Of a stretch of DNA of 64,000 bases, positions 52,654 through 62,186 are shown one piece after another. The DNA is taken from the NCBI RefSeq assembly GCF_010119245.1, contig NZ_WNKG01000002.1, forward strand, positions 651,738 to 715,737. The letters are read 5' to 3'. This DNA is from Cyclobacterium salsum. Its GTDB lineage: Bacteria > Bacteroidota > Bacteroidia > Cytophagales > Cyclobacteriaceae. The translations under genes were made by a program, and so were the position numbers. The notes under the pieces are model-generated. The model made no database searches and was not told the DNA's origin. It saw only the letters and a program-made list of their open reading frames with translations. Position 1 is the first letter of the stretch, and each line of letters begins with the position of its first letter.

Positions 52654-55107
52654 ATGGAAAAGACTTCGACCCGCTTTCATGATGAAACCCGCACCACCTG
52701 CTTCCACTGTGGGGAACTTTGTGACGAGGAAATAATTCTGCACGATGACAAGGATTTTTGCTGCACCGGTTGCAAGACGGTTTACGAGGTGTTGAATGAA
52801 AATGATCTTTGCGACTACTACGATATCTCTGATTCACCTGGAAGTAATCAGAAAAAGGAAAATAACCGCTTTAATCGCTTCGATTACCTGGATGATCCGG
52901 AAGTTTTGGATAATCTGGTCGATTTTAAGGATGAAAAAAATATCCACGTTACCTTTTATGTGCCCTTGATCCATTGTGCTTCCTGCATTTGGCTATTGGA
53001 AAACCTACACCGGTTGCACGAAGGCATTTTTTATTCAAGGGTAGATTTTATCAATAAAAAAGTACAGGTTAAATTTTCAAGAGAAAAAATTGGCTTAAAG
53101 CATCTGGTATCCCTGATGGCGGGTATTGGTTACGAACCGCAAATCCACTTGTCGGACATGGTTCATCCAAAAAAGCCAGCCGTAGATAGGAAATTGATTT
53201 ACAAATTGGCTGTGGCGGGCTTTTGTTTTGGCAACATGATGTTTTTCAGTTTGCCGGAGTATTTTTCAGAGGCGGAATTACTTGGGGATGGTTTCAGGGA
53301 GTTGTTTCATTACCTGAACGTCCTGTTGGCATTGCCCGTGGTTTTTTATTCAGCGACCGACTATTTTAGAAACGCATGGATGTCCTTGAAAAACAAGTCA
53401 GTGAGTATGGAGGTACCCATTGCGATTGGCATAGTCACCTTGTTTTTGTATAGCCTGTATGAAATTTTCGTGATGGGCCGGGAGGGATACCTGGATACGA
53501 TGGGGGGGCTGTTATTTTTCTTACTTGTAGGCAAATGGTACCAGCAAAAAACCTTTGATACCTTATCCTTTGACAGGGATTATACTTCTTATTTTCCCAT
53601 TGCGGTGAGCCGGATGGTGAAAGACAGGGAAGAAGTGATCCCATTGACGAAAATTCAGGTCGGAGATAGAATCAGTGTCAGAAATGAGGAGTTGGTACCT
53701 GCTGATAGTAAATTGCTGGATGAAGCGGCGCTGATTGATTATAGCTTCGTGACTGGCGAGGAGGTCCCGGTACGGGTTCGAAAAGGAGCTTTGGTCTATG
53801 CCGGAGGAAGGTTGAAAGGCTCGTCCGTTCAATTACTGGTTCAGAAATCACCCTCTCAGGGCTACCTCACCGACTTATGGAATCAGGAAACCTTTAATAA
53901 GGAAGATCAGGAAGATTCCCTTGCCTCCCTCGCTACCCGCATTAGTGGTAAATTCACCCTTACCGTGCTGTTGATTGCCTTTGGAGCGCTGTTTTATTGG
54001 AGTTTTTATGATTTGCCCATGGGAGTCCGTGCGTTCACGGCTGTTTTAATTATCACATGTCCCTGCGCCCTGGCCATGTCCACGCCCTTTACATTGGGTA
54101 ATGTGATGCGGAGTTTTGGAAAACGAGGGTTTTTTCTGAAAAACTCCCAGGTTATCGAAAAGCTGGCCATGGTGGATACCCTTGTATTTGACAAAACGGG
54201 TACCCTTACCTCCCCTTCTAAAGCGAAGATACATTACGAAGGCGAAGCACTCTCGGAGGAAACCCTTTCCGTATTGAAGGCACTGGTAAATCATTCCATT
54301 CATCCCTTGAGTAACCGGATAAATCGCTGGTTGGGAGATATACCAGCTGCCATGTTAGCGCAAGCGGAGGAAGTTCCAGGCAAAGGACTAAAGGCCATTT
54401 ACAAATCGCAGAACGTGTTTTTGGGAGCAGCATCCATTTCCGGGATGAATGATGAGCTCGGTACGAAAAGCAGGGGAAATAAAGTGCATCTACTCATTGA
54501 AGGGGTCCATTTGGGTACTTTCTATATTGAAAGCGGTATGCGGGAAGGGATGGCGGAAATGATACAGGCACTGGGTAAATCTCATTCCCTTCACCTGCTT
54601 TCAGGAGATCAGGATCATGAAAGACCTTACCTGGAGGAAAAATTTGGTCCCGGTATGCACATGCATTTTCAGCAAAGTCCAAAAGATAAATTGAATCAAA
54701 TTCACCGGCTTCGGGAAGAGGGAAAGCAGGTACTGATGGTCGGCGATGGACTAAATGATTCAGGAGCATTGAAAGCGGGGCAGGTGGGTATTGCGGTGAC
54801 GGAAAACATATCTCATTTTAGCCCGGCAAGTGATGCCCTCCTGGATGGAGAAAAACTACGCTATTTACCCGCCTATATTGAATTTGCGCGGCTGGGAAGG
54901 AGAATCATCAAAAGCAGTTTTGGACTCAGTTTTACGTATAATGGCCTCGGCGTTTTCTTTGCTGTTCAAGGGTTGATAAGTCCAGTCTTTTGCGCTATTT
55001 TAATGCCTGCAAGTAGTATTTCAGTTGTATTGTTTACGACGTTGGCCACGAATTATTTTGCTCGTCAAAAGGGCATGAACGAAAAACCCACATCAGGATG
55101 GAAGTGA
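52654..55107 (+). CDS. ccoI: CcoI-type copper-translocating P1B ATPase
   Basis: An 817-residue heavy-metal P-type ATPase. The N-terminal Cys-rich domain (CFHCGELC, then FCCTGCKTVY, residues ~17-45) is followed by an HMA-like domain with HCASCIWLLENL. The TM metal site is ITCPCALAM (C469-P-C471) and the phosphorylated Asp is D513 in FDKTGTL. HP is seen in HSIHPLS and the hinge in GDGLNDSGAL. CcoI supplies copper for cbb3 oxidase assembly. It overlaps ccoS by 10 bp. Confidence 0.94.
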   Translation: MEKTSTRFHDETRTTCFHCGELCDEEIILHDDKDFCCTGCKTVYEVLNENDLCDYYDISDSPGSNQKKENNRFNRFDYLDDPEVLDNLVDFKDEKNIHVTFYVPLIHCASCIWLLENLHRLHEGIFYSRVDFINKKVQVKFSREKIGLKHLVSLMAGIGYEPQIHLSDMVHPKKPAVDRKLIYKLAVAGFCFGNMMFFSLPEYFSEAELLGDGFRELFHYLNVLLALPVVFYSATDYFRNAWMSLKNKSVSMEVPIAIGIVTLFLYSLYEIFVMGREGYLDTMGGLLFFLLVGKWYQQKTFDTLSFDRDYTSYFPIAVSRMVKDREEVIPLTKIQVGDRISVRNEELVPADSKLLDEAALIDYSFVTGEEVPVRVRKGALVYAGGRLKGSSVQLLVQKSPSQGYLTDLWNQETFNKEDQEDSLASLATRISGKFTLTVLLIAFGALFYWSFYDLPMGVRAFTAVLIITCPCALAMSTPFTLGNVMRSFGKRGFFLKNSQVIEKLAMVDTLVFDKTGTLTSPSKAKIHYEGEALSEETLSVLKALVNHSIHPLSNRINRWLGDIPAAMLAQAEEVPGKGLKAIYKSQNVFLGAASISGMNDELGTKSRGNKVHLLIEGVHLGTFYIESGMREGMAEMIQALGKSHSLHLLSGDQDHERPYLEEKFGPGMHMHFQQSPKDKLNQIHRLREEGKQVLMVGDGLNDSGALKAGQVGIAVTENISHFSPASDALLDGEKLRYLPAYIEFARLGRRIIKSSFGLSFTYNGLGVFFAVQGLISPVFCAILMPASSISVVLFTTLATNYFARQKGMNEKPTSGWK

Positions 55108-55280
55108 TATTTGTATTAATTGGAGTGAGTCTGGTCATGGCCGGTGGCTTTTTATGGCTGTTTTTTAAGGCAGTAAAAAGCGGCCAATATGACGATCAGC
55201 ACACCCCTGCAATGAGAATACTATTTGATCAAAAAGCCAAAAATAAAACGATTAAAAAAACACCTAAAAAAACGAAGTGA
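55098..55280 (+). CDS. ccoS: cbb3-type oxidase assembly protein CcoS
   Basis: A 60-residue protein with one TM helix (residues ~4-24) and the CcoS hallmark FFKAVKSGQYDDQHTPAMRILFD. The tail is Lys-rich. By family knowledge it is needed for cofactor insertion into the oxidase. It overlaps ccoI and ends 1 base before the ccoNO start. Confidence 0.93.
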   Translation: MEVIFVLIGVSLVMAGGFLWLFFKAVKSGQYDDQHTPAMRILFDQKAKNKTIKKTPKKTK

Positions 55281-55281
55281 T

Positions 55282-57414
55282 ATGTCAGGACCATTACTTG
55301 AACAGTTTAGTTACGATAATAAGATCGTAAAATACTTTGGTGCAGCCACCATTATCTGGGGGATAGCCGGTATGCTGATCGGGGTGATTGCTGCGACGCA
55401 GCTTTTTCTTCCCGAGGCCAACATGGGCAATCCGTATACTACTTTTGGCAGGTTACGACCATTACACACCAATGCCGTAATCTTTGCCTTTGTGGGCAAT
55501 GCCATTTTTGCCGGGGTTTATTACTCCATGCCCCGCTTGCTGAAAGCACCTATGTGGAACAAAACGCTAAGTTGGTTTCATTTCTGGGGCTGGCAGATCA
55601 TTATCCTTTCTGCTGTCATCACCCTTCCTTTGGGTTTGACTTCCTCCAAAGAATATGCAGAGTTGGAATGGCCCATTGACATAGCCATTACCATTGTATG
55701 GGTGGCTTTTGGAGCGAATATGATAGGTACGCTAATCAAGCGTAGGGAAAAGCACATGTACGTGGCCATTTGGTTTTACCTGGCTTCCTTTGTGACCGTG
55801 GCGGTCCTTCACATATTCAATTCGCTCGCCTTGCCGGTATCGCTTTTTAAGAGTTATTCAGCCTATGCGGGCGTTCAGGATGCGTTGGTACAATGGTGGT
55901 ATGGACACAATGCGGTGGCCTTTTTTCTCACCACACCATTCTTGGGCCTGATGTATTATTACCTGCCCAAGGCCGCTAACCGGCCGGTATATTCCTACAA
56001 GCTTTCCATTATCCACTTCTGGTCCCTGATCTTTATCTACATCTGGGCAGGACCGCATCATTTGCTGTACACCGCCTTGCCGGAATGGGCTCAGGTGCTG
56101 GGCGTGGCTTTTTCAATCATGCTTATCGCTCCCTCCTGGGGAGGAATGGTGAATGGCCTGCTGACGCTTCGCGGGGCCTGGGACAAGGTAAGGGTAGACC
56201 CGGTACTGAAATTTATGGTAGTAGCGGTTACTGCCTATGGCATGGCTACCTTTGAGGGCCCTTTACTCTCCTTGAAAAACGTTAATGCCATCGCCCACTA
56301 CACCGATTGGATCGTGGCACACGTTCACATCGGCGGTTTGGGATGGAATGGCTTCCTGACCTTTTCCATGCTCTATTGGTTGTGGCCAAAAATGTGGAGA
56401 ACCAATTTGTATTCTGTAAAATTGGCCAATACCCACTTCTGGTTGGGTACCTTGGGTATTCTTTTCTATGCCTTGCCCATGTACGTAGCGGCGCTTACCC
56501 AGAGTTTGATGTGGAAGGAATTCGGAGATGCGGGAAGGTTGGCCTATCCCAACTTTTTGGAAACAGTCATTCAGATCGTCCCCATGTACATGCTGCGGGC
56601 ATTCGGTGGCCTTTTATACCTGTCAGGAGCCATTATCATGGTTTATAATCTGGTGAAAACGGCTGCTGCCGGATCGTTCCTCGAAGAAGAAGCCGATGAA
56701 GCCCCCGCGCTGGCCAAGCATGTGTCTACCAAGGGCGAATTCTGGCACCGGGCATGGGAACGAAAACCCGTATTCTTCACCATTCTGGCCACGGTAGCCA
56801 TTTTGATTGGAGGCGTTGTCGAAATTATTCCTACCATTTTGATTAAATCCAACGTGCCCACCATCAGCAGCGTAGAGCCCTATACTCCACTTGAATTGCA
56901 GGGAAGGGATCTTTACATTTCCAATGGATGTGTCGGATGCCATTCTCAAATGATTCGGCCATTCCGATCCGAGACGGAACGCTATGGCGAATACTCCAAA
57001 GCAGGCGAATACGTTTACGACAGGCCATTCCTGTGGGGATCTAAACGTACCGGACCGGATCTGCACCGGGTAGGAGGCAAATATCCCGATAGCTGGCATT
57101 ACCACCATATGGTGGATCCCCGGACCATGTCTCCGGGGTCACTGATGCCTCCTTATCCCTGGATGACGACCAATCTGATGGATCACAGTAATATAGGAGC
57201 AAAGATCCGGACCATGCAGAAACTAGGGGTTCCCTATCCGGAGGGATATGATGAAGCAGCCATCAACGATTTGAACGCACAGGCAGAATCCATTGTGGCA
57301 GGGCTGAAAGAATCAGGCGTAGAAGTCCTGCCTGAATCCGAGATAGTTGCGTTGATTGCCTACCTTCAGCGACTAGGTACCGATATCAGTAAAACCACCA
57401 GTTCCAACCCATAA
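55282..57414 (+). CDS. ccoNO: cbb3-type cytochrome c oxidase, fused CcoN-CcoO subunits
   Basis: A 710-residue fusion starting at ATG 55282 (a longer frame to 55225 overlaps ccoS). Residues ~1-480 are the 12-TM catalytic subunit with heme/CuB ligands (RPLHTNAVIFAF, WWYGHNAVAFFLT, WAGPHHLLYTALPEW, HYTDWIVAHVHIGGLGWNG; outlines). Residues ~505-710 are CcoO with one TM segment and heme c site C550-VG-C553-H554. It reduces O2 to water at low oxygen and conserves energy as proton motive force. Such fusion is known from Bacteroidota. Confidence 0.96.
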   Translation: MSGPLLEQFSYDNKIVKYFGAATIIWGIAGMLIGVIAATQLFLPEANMGNPYTTFGRLRPLHTNAVIFAFVGNAIFAGVYYSMPRLLKAPMWNKTLSWFHFWGWQIIILSAVITLPLGLTSSKEYAELEWPIDIAITIVWVAFGANMIGTLIKRREKHMYVAIWFYLASFVTVAVLHIFNSLALPVSLFKSYSAYAGVQDALVQWWYGHNAVAFFLTTPFLGLMYYYLPKAANRPVYSYKLSIIHFWSLIFIYIWAGPHHLLYTALPEWAQVLGVAFSIMLIAPSWGGMVNGLLTLRGAWDKVRVDPVLKFMVVAVTAYGMATFEGPLLSLKNVNAIAHYTDWIVAHVHIGGLGWNGFLTFSMLYWLWPKMWRTNLYSVKLANTHFWLGTLGILFYALPMYVAALTQSLMWKEFGDAGRLAYPNFLETVIQIVPMYMLRAFGGLLYLSGAIIMVYNLVKTAAAGSFLEEEADEAPALAKHVSTKGEFWHRAWERKPVFFTILATVAILIGGVVEIIPTILIKSNVPTISSVEPYTPLELQGRDLYISNGCVGCHSQMIRPFRSETERYGEYSKAGEYVYDRPFLWGSKRTGPDLHRVGGKYPDSWHYHHMVDPRTMSPGSLMPPYPWMTTNLMDHSNIGAKIRTMQKLGVPYPEGYDEAAINDLNAQAESIVAGLKESGVEVLPESEIVALIAYLQRLGTDISKTTSSNP

Positions 57415-57427
57415 AACGGAAACGACC

Positions 57428-57619
57428 ATGCAAAAGGAAATATTAAGATCTATAGAAAACATTGAAATTTATCCCATCATCTCCCTGCTGATTTTTGTAA
57501 TCTTCTTTGTGGGGATGTTTTGGTGGGTCGTTCGTGTAGATAAGAATTACATTGACCACATGAAAGAAATGCCTTTGAAAGATGAACCTCAAAAAGATGA
57601 TTCCTATGAAAACGTTTAA
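57428..57619 (+). CDS. ccoQ: CcoQ-like small cbb3 subunit
   Basis: A 63-residue single-TM protein (helix ~residues 16-37, ISLLIFVIFFVGMFWWVVRV) with a polar, acidic tail. Its position between ccoNO and ccoP and its length identify it as CcoQ/FixQ. It overlaps ccoP by 14 bp. Confidence 0.88.
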   Translation: MQKEILRSIENIEIYPIISLLIFVIFFVGMFWWVVRVDKNYIDHMKEMPLKDEPQKDDSYENV

Positions 57620-58532
57620 ACTGATTGGAGCTTCCTTATTGTCCCTGTTTTTGGTAATCCCTGGCCTTGCTCAGGAGAGTGAGGAAAGCTGGACCGCCCA
57701 ACTGCAGCAACTGGATAGCGGCCAGGCAGCCTTGTTGATGATCATTGGGGTAGTATTGCTCTTAATCGTGGTCATCATGGGGTTGATGCTGTATTTATTA
57801 TCTTTTCTGATGACGGTGATCCGCAAGGATAATCCGGCCCTGGCGGAGAAGCCTTCCTGGTGGGAAGAATTCAAAGTGAAATTTGTAACGGGTAAAATGA
57901 AACCTATTGAACAGGAAAAAGACATCCAGTTGGACCATAGCTACGATGGTATCGTGGAACTCGATAATTTCATGCCTCCCTGGTTGAAATACGTTTTTTA
58001 TATGAGTATCGCTTTTGCTATACTCTACTTTGTTAATTATTCGATCCTGGGAATCGGAAAGACCCAATACGAGGAATATGAAGAGGAATTGGCGATTGCC
58101 GCTATGGAGGAGGAATCCAGAGGGGAATCCATGTTGGCATCTATAGATGAAACGTCCGTTGAATTTGATTCTTCAACTCCGGCTATTGAGGCAGGCATGG
58201 AATTGTACGCAGGAAACTGTGCCGCCTGTCATGCCATGGATGGGGGCGGCGGCGTTGGGCCTAACCTTACCGATGAATACTGGATTCACGGAGCAGACAT
58301 TAAGGATGTCTTTTCGGTGGTTAAATACGGAGTAATCGAAAAGGGGATGATTCCCTGGCAAGATCAACTTAGTCCGGAGCAAATGCAGCAGGTTTCCAGC
58401 TACGTGCTTACCCTTCAGGGAACCACCCCTGCCAACCCCAAAGAGCCGCAGGGAGAAAAATACGAACCTGAGGTAGAAGATCCTGTCGATGCGCTGGGAG
58501 AAGATGAGCTGGGTTTAGAGCCGGTGGAGTAA
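57606..58532 (+). CDS. ccoP: cbb3-type oxidase subunit CcoP, single heme c
   Basis: About 308 residues from ATG 57606 (a TTG or earlier ATG is possible but lacks a signal). A signal peptide ends near GLAQES; a first TM (~residues 40-65) is followed by the CcoP N-domain (DGIVELDNFMPPWLKYVFYMSIAFAI). One heme c site is present: C205-AA-C208-H209, with MIPWQDQL as probable Met-ligand region. Classical proteobacterial CcoP has two hemes; one is usual in Bacteroidota. The tail is acidic and low complexity. Confidence 0.93.
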   Translation: MKTFKLIGASLLSLFLVIPGLAQESEESWTAQLQQLDSGQAALLMIIGVVLLLIVVIMGLMLYLLSFLMTVIRKDNPALAEKPSWWEEFKVKFVTGKMKPIEQEKDIQLDHSYDGIVELDNFMPPWLKYVFYMSIAFAILYFVNYSILGIGKTQYEEYEEELAIAAMEEESRGESMLASIDETSVEFDSSTPAIEAGMELYAGNCAACHAMDGGGGVGPNLTDEYWIHGADIKDVFSVVKYGVIEKGMIPWQDQLSPEQMQQVSSYVLTLQGTTPANPKEPQGEKYEPEVEDPVDALGEDELGLEPVE

Positions 58533-58540
58533 TCTATTTG

Positions 58541-58563
58541 GGTCGGGACACACTGTCCCGACC
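58541..58563 (+). other. strong stem-loop between ccoP and ccoG
   Basis: A perfect 9-bp stem GGTCGGGAC / GTCCCGACC with ACACT loop, 8 bases after the ccoP stop and without a T tract. It could protect the upstream mRNA 3' end or attenuate transcription into ccoG; it may also be a dispersed repeat. Confidence 0.55.
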
Positions 58564-58604
58564 TTCCATTACCCGCCTTTACCTATTTAAAGTAAAATAT
58601 AGTT

Positions 58605-60020
58605 ATGGCAATAAAAAATGAAAACCTTGACCCTGATAAATTCCGGGATTCCATGGGAACCGTCACGAAAGACGGAGGGAGAAATTGGGTGTATCCCAAG
58701 AAGGTTTCTGGAAAATTTTACAAGTGGAGAACCTATTTTTCATGGATTTTACTTGCCATTTTGTTTGCCGGACCCTTCATCCGAATAGACGGTCGCCCTT
58801 GGTTGTTATTCAATATTTTTGAGCGCAAGTTTATAATTTTCGGGGCCGTATTCTGGCCACAAGATACCCATTTGCTTATTTTTTTACTCCTGATTTTTGT
58901 CGTGTTTATTATCTTGTTTACCGTGGTCTTTGGAAGGGTTTTTTGTGGCTGGGCCTGTCCGCAGACCCTTTTTATGGAAATGGTTTTCCGTAAAATTGAA
59001 TATTGGATTGAGGGGGATGCCAACCAGCAGCGGAAACTAAATGCCATGCCCTGGAATGGAGAAAAAATGCAAAAGAAAGGACTGAAGATGACGATCTTTG
59101 TTCTCATTTCCTTACTAATTTCACACACGGTGATGGCCTACCTGATTGGGGTAGATCAAGTAAAGGAAATTGTCCAGCAATCTCCTGCTGAAAACCCGGC
59201 CGGATTTTTAGGTTTGATCGCCTTCACCGGTATCTTTTTGTTTGTCTTTTCCTGGTTTAGGGAACAAGCCTGCATTGTGGTTTGTCCCTATGGAAGATTA
59301 CAGGGAGTTCTACTGGATAATCAATCCATCAATGTAAGTTACGACTACGTGAGGGGAGAGCCCAGGGGTCCCATTCGGAAAAATAAGGTGGAAGATAAGG
59401 CCTTGGGAGACTGCGTGGATTGCACCCTTTGCGTGCAGGTGTGTCCAACGGGTATTGATATCCGAAATGGAGTGCAGATGGAATGCGTCAATTGTACAGC
59501 TTGTATGGATGCCTGTGATGAGGTCATGGAAAAGGTAGATCGCCCGAAAGGCCTGATCCGCTATGCTTCGGAAACGAGCATCGTCACCGGAACGTCTAAA
59601 TTGATTACCGGCAGGGTAAAAGCTTATTCTTCCATACTTCTGTTGTTAATTGCTGGATTCGTAGCCTTGTTGGTTACCAGAGATGATCTGGCGGCAACCG
59701 TGACCCGGTTTCGGGGAATGACCTATCAGGAGCGAGAGGGTGGTCAGATTAGTAACTTGTATGAGGTAACATTGATCAACAAGACCTTTGAGGCGCAGGA
59801 GGTAAGTATTGTGCCAGAGGATCCTACTATTCGCATGGAAAAAGTGGGGGACACGGATTGGAACCTGACCGGGCAGTCTAAATTTGAAGGGCGCTTTTTT
59901 CTGGTAAAGGACCAGGATGACATGGTCGTGCCGCAGGAAAACATCGTCCTTCTTCTGAAGCAAAATGGCGAAACCATTGACAAAATGGCCACCAGTTTTA
60001 TGGGGCCGGTAAAAAATTGA
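58605..60020 (+). CDS. ccoG: cytochrome c oxidase accessory protein CcoG
   Basis: A 471-residue membrane iron-sulfur protein. Several TM helices precede GRVFCGWACPQTLFMEMVFRKIEYWIEG and FREQACIVVCPYGRLQGVLLD (outlines). Two 4Fe-4S motifs follow: CVDCTLCVQVCP and CVNCTACMDACD. A periplasmic Ig-like C-terminal domain follows. By family knowledge CcoG acts in copper reduction during cbb3 assembly. Confidence 0.94.
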   Translation: MAIKNENLDPDKFRDSMGTVTKDGGRNWVYPKKVSGKFYKWRTYFSWILLAILFAGPFIRIDGRPWLLFNIFERKFIIFGAVFWPQDTHLLIFLLLIFVVFIILFTVVFGRVFCGWACPQTLFMEMVFRKIEYWIEGDANQQRKLNAMPWNGEKMQKKGLKMTIFVLISLLISHTVMAYLIGVDQVKEIVQQSPAENPAGFLGLIAFTGIFLFVFSWFREQACIVVCPYGRLQGVLLDNQSINVSYDYVRGEPRGPIRKNKVEDKALGDCVDCTLCVQVCPTGIDIRNGVQMECVNCTACMDACDEVMEKVDRPKGLIRYASETSIVTGTSKLITGRVKAYSSILLLLIAGFVALLVTRDDLAATVTRFRGMTYQEREGGQISNLYEVTLINKTFEAQEVSIVPEDPTIRMEKVGDTDWNLTGQSKFEGRFFLVKDQDDMVVPQENIVLLLKQNGETIDKMATSFMGPVKN

Positions 60021-60039
60021 ACGCATTAAAAATAACACT

Positions 60040-60465
60040 ATGAATTGGGGAAATGGAATAGTAGTAGTTTTTGTCGTATTCGTAGCCTTAATGGCTACCA
60101 TGGTCACCATTTGTATGAAACAGGATGACCTGCATCTGGTGACGGATAATTATTATGAAGAGGAAATCAGGTATCAGGAACATATTGATAAGGTCAGCAA
60201 TTCGTTTGAGTCTGAAAGAAAAGCCTTGCGGTTTGATGTCGGGAAAAAGGTGTTGACGCTCAACCTTCCCATTGGGGCTAAGGGAGAATTGCATTTGTTC
60301 CGGCCATCGGATGCCAGAATGGATCGAAAGATCGATGTGGACATTACAGAAAAGGATGTCAATACGGTCAACCTCAATGATCTTGAGACAGGGTATTGGC
60401 GAGTAAAACTTACCTGGAAAGAAAATGGAAAAGGTTTCTTTGAAGAGAAAAAGATTGATTTATAA
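60040..60465 (+). CDS. ccoH: FixH/CcoH family protein
   Basis: A 141-residue protein with an N-terminal TM helix (residues ~5-25) followed by the FixH signature DNYYEEEIRYQEHIDKV and a beta-rich periplasmic domain (YWRVKLTWKENGKGF). It works in oxidase assembly or copper delivery. It lies 19 bases after ccoG and 6 bases before the next gene. Confidence 0.9.
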   Translation: MNWGNGIVVVFVVFVALMATMVTICMKQDDLHLVTDNYYEEEIRYQEHIDKVSNSFESERKALRFDVGKKVLTLNLPIGAKGELHLFRPSDARMDRKIDVDITEKDVNTVNLNDLETGYWRVKLTWKENGKGFFEEKKIDL

Positions 60466-60471
60466 TTAACG

Positions 60472-61185
60472 ATGCTCTGGACGGCCTTTATATGGGGATT
60501 TTTGGGATCTTTCCACTGCATTGGAATGTGTGGTCCCATTGCGCTGGCACTGGCAGGAAAGGATAAAAACAAATACCTGGTAAATAAGCTTCTGTACAAT
60601 TCTGGGAGAACCCTTACCTACTCCCTGTTAGGGGGGCTGGTGGGCTTACTTGGCTTTTCCCTGGCGATGGCTGGCATTCAACAGTGGCTTTCCATTTTGA
60701 CAGGAGGGGTCCTGCTGATGATGGCTTTTTCCTACCGCAAATCCGAAACCTGGGCTTCCAATTCCTTTTTGTCGGCTGCATTGGCCAAATTAAAATCCCG
60801 TTTGGGACGTACTATCAAACCCGGTGGTACCCGGGCGTTTGCTTTATCTGGAATATTAAACGGCTTTCTGCCCTGTGGAATGGTCTACATGGCGTTGATG
60901 GCTTCGTTGGGACTGCAAGGCCCCATACAAGGAATGGCTTACATGTTCTTCTTTGGTTTGGGGACGTTTCCGGTAATGATCCTTTTGATGATCTCCGGAA
61001 ATGCCTTCTCTGCTGGCCTCCGGCTGAGAGTAAATCGATTACTACCCTATTTTGCCTTGGTAGTGGGTACCTTATTTATCATTAGAGGGATGGGCTGGGG
61101 GATACCTTACCTGAGTCCTTCCCTTTCCTTTCCTGCTTCACAGGCCACGGAACTACTGGATGGAAACATCACCCATTGTGAATAA
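60472..61185 (+). CDS. sulfite exporter TauE/SafE family protein (CcoI-partner type)
   Basis: A 237-residue polytopic protein with ~6 TM segments. GSFHCIGMCGPIALALAG at the N terminus and LNGFLPCGMVYMAL mid-protein carry the paired Cys/Pro features of the DsbD/SafE group found in cbb3 loci. A role in copper or thiol transfer for oxidase maturation is inferred from context. It is the last gene of the operon and converges on the porP gene. Confidence 0.88.
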   Translation: MLWTAFIWGFLGSFHCIGMCGPIALALAGKDKNKYLVNKLLYNSGRTLTYSLLGGLVGLLGFSLAMAGIQQWLSILTGGVLLMMAFSYRKSETWASNSFLSAALAKLKSRLGRTIKPGGTRAFALSGILNGFLPCGMVYMALMASLGLQGPIQGMAYMFFFGLGTFPVMILLMISGNAFSAGLRLRVNRLLPYFALVVGTLFIIRGMGWGIPYLSPSLSFPASQATELLDGNITHCE

Positions 61186-61204
61186 GTAAAGGGCTTACAT
61201 CTCC

Positions 61205-62176
61205 TTACCAGATTACTAACTCATTATTGGTTGATTGATCGTTACTTCCAAATAGGTGGTAGACCAGCGCAAATTCGTGGGTCTGACCTGGCAACAGGTA
61301 GCTACGGTTTGACGGAAATTCATAGATGTAACCCAATCTAAACTTGTCGAACAACACCCCAAATTGAAGGTTGCTGGCATAATCAAACCGATGCCCCCCA
61401 CCAATCCATAGCTTGTTTCCCAGTAGGGTTTTTAAATTGAATTCGATGTTATCAGGCAATCCTTCTTGATTCCGGTAAAAACCATTGACAATCAAAGCAA
61501 CCTGTGGAGAGAGGGTTTCTCTGAAGCCAGCTTGCGCAATGTAGGTAACAGGCCTACCATCCATGAATTCTTCTCCGCTAACTATCCGTCCTTTATTTAC
61601 GTTGTTCATGGCATAGGAAAAATAATAGGATTTATGGGTAAGTGCCAGTCCGATGTTAAAATCAAAAATTTGCATGTCCGAAAAGCTGCCCAGGTATTGA
61701 CCAATAAGGGGATCCCCAGCTTGTTCACTGGATAGGGCATTTCCATCCAGCCTAATGGTTTGGTAATTTAGGGCAGCCCCCAATCGTAATTGGTGCTCGC
61801 TAGTCAAGCGAACCCTGCTGGCATAAGCAAGCAAAAGCTCCGTTTCTTTAAAGGCTCCATAGGTATCATGCATCAGGTTAATGCTGTAGGCATTTTTCCC
61901 CATCAGAGCAGGGTCTTCCAGTCCTTTCGCTTCGGCAAAATCCATTTCGGCACCGATAAAATAGGTTTTGGGAGCCCCCTCCATCCCGGACCATTGATTT
62001 CTTACAAAACCTCGTAAAGTACTCCCTTCATAACCCGTTAGGCCAGGGTTGAAATAACTTTGGAAATGGCTGAACTGACTGATGTATTTTCTTGACTGTG
62101 CCTGTAGATTACCGGTTTGAAAAGCCAGTATCAGTAGAACGAGGCAGGCTGTTATGGGTGCATTGCTGATTTTCAT
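61205..62176 (-). CDS. PorP/SprF family type IX secretion membrane protein
   Basis: About 323 residues from ATG 62176 (an upstream frame to 62227 overlaps the preceding gene). A signal peptide ends near LQAQSRKY. The family signatures FSHFQSYFNPGLTGYEG and LRGFVRNQWSGMEGAPKTYFIGAEM are followed by a 14-strand-type barrel. PorP/SprF proteins anchor partner substrates with type B sorting domains on the surface. The gene starts 10 bases after exactly such a partner. Confidence 0.93.
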   Translation of the reverse strand: MKISNAPITACLVLLILAFQTGNLQAQSRKYISQFSHFQSYFNPGLTGYEGSTLRGFVRNQWSGMEGAPKTYFIGAEMDFAEAKGLEDPALMGKNAYSINLMHDTYGAFKETELLLAYASRVRLTSEHQLRLGAALNYQTIRLDGNALSSEQAGDPLIGQYLGSFSDMQIFDFNIGLALTHKSYYFSYAMNNVNKGRIVSGEEFMDGRPVTYIAQAGFRETLSPQVALIVNGFYRNQEGLPDNIEFNLKTLLGNKLWIGGGHRFDYASNLQFGVLFDKFRLGYIYEFPSNRSYLLPGQTHEFALVYHLFGSNDQSTNNELVIW

Positions 62177-62186
62177 GTTCCTTTGA

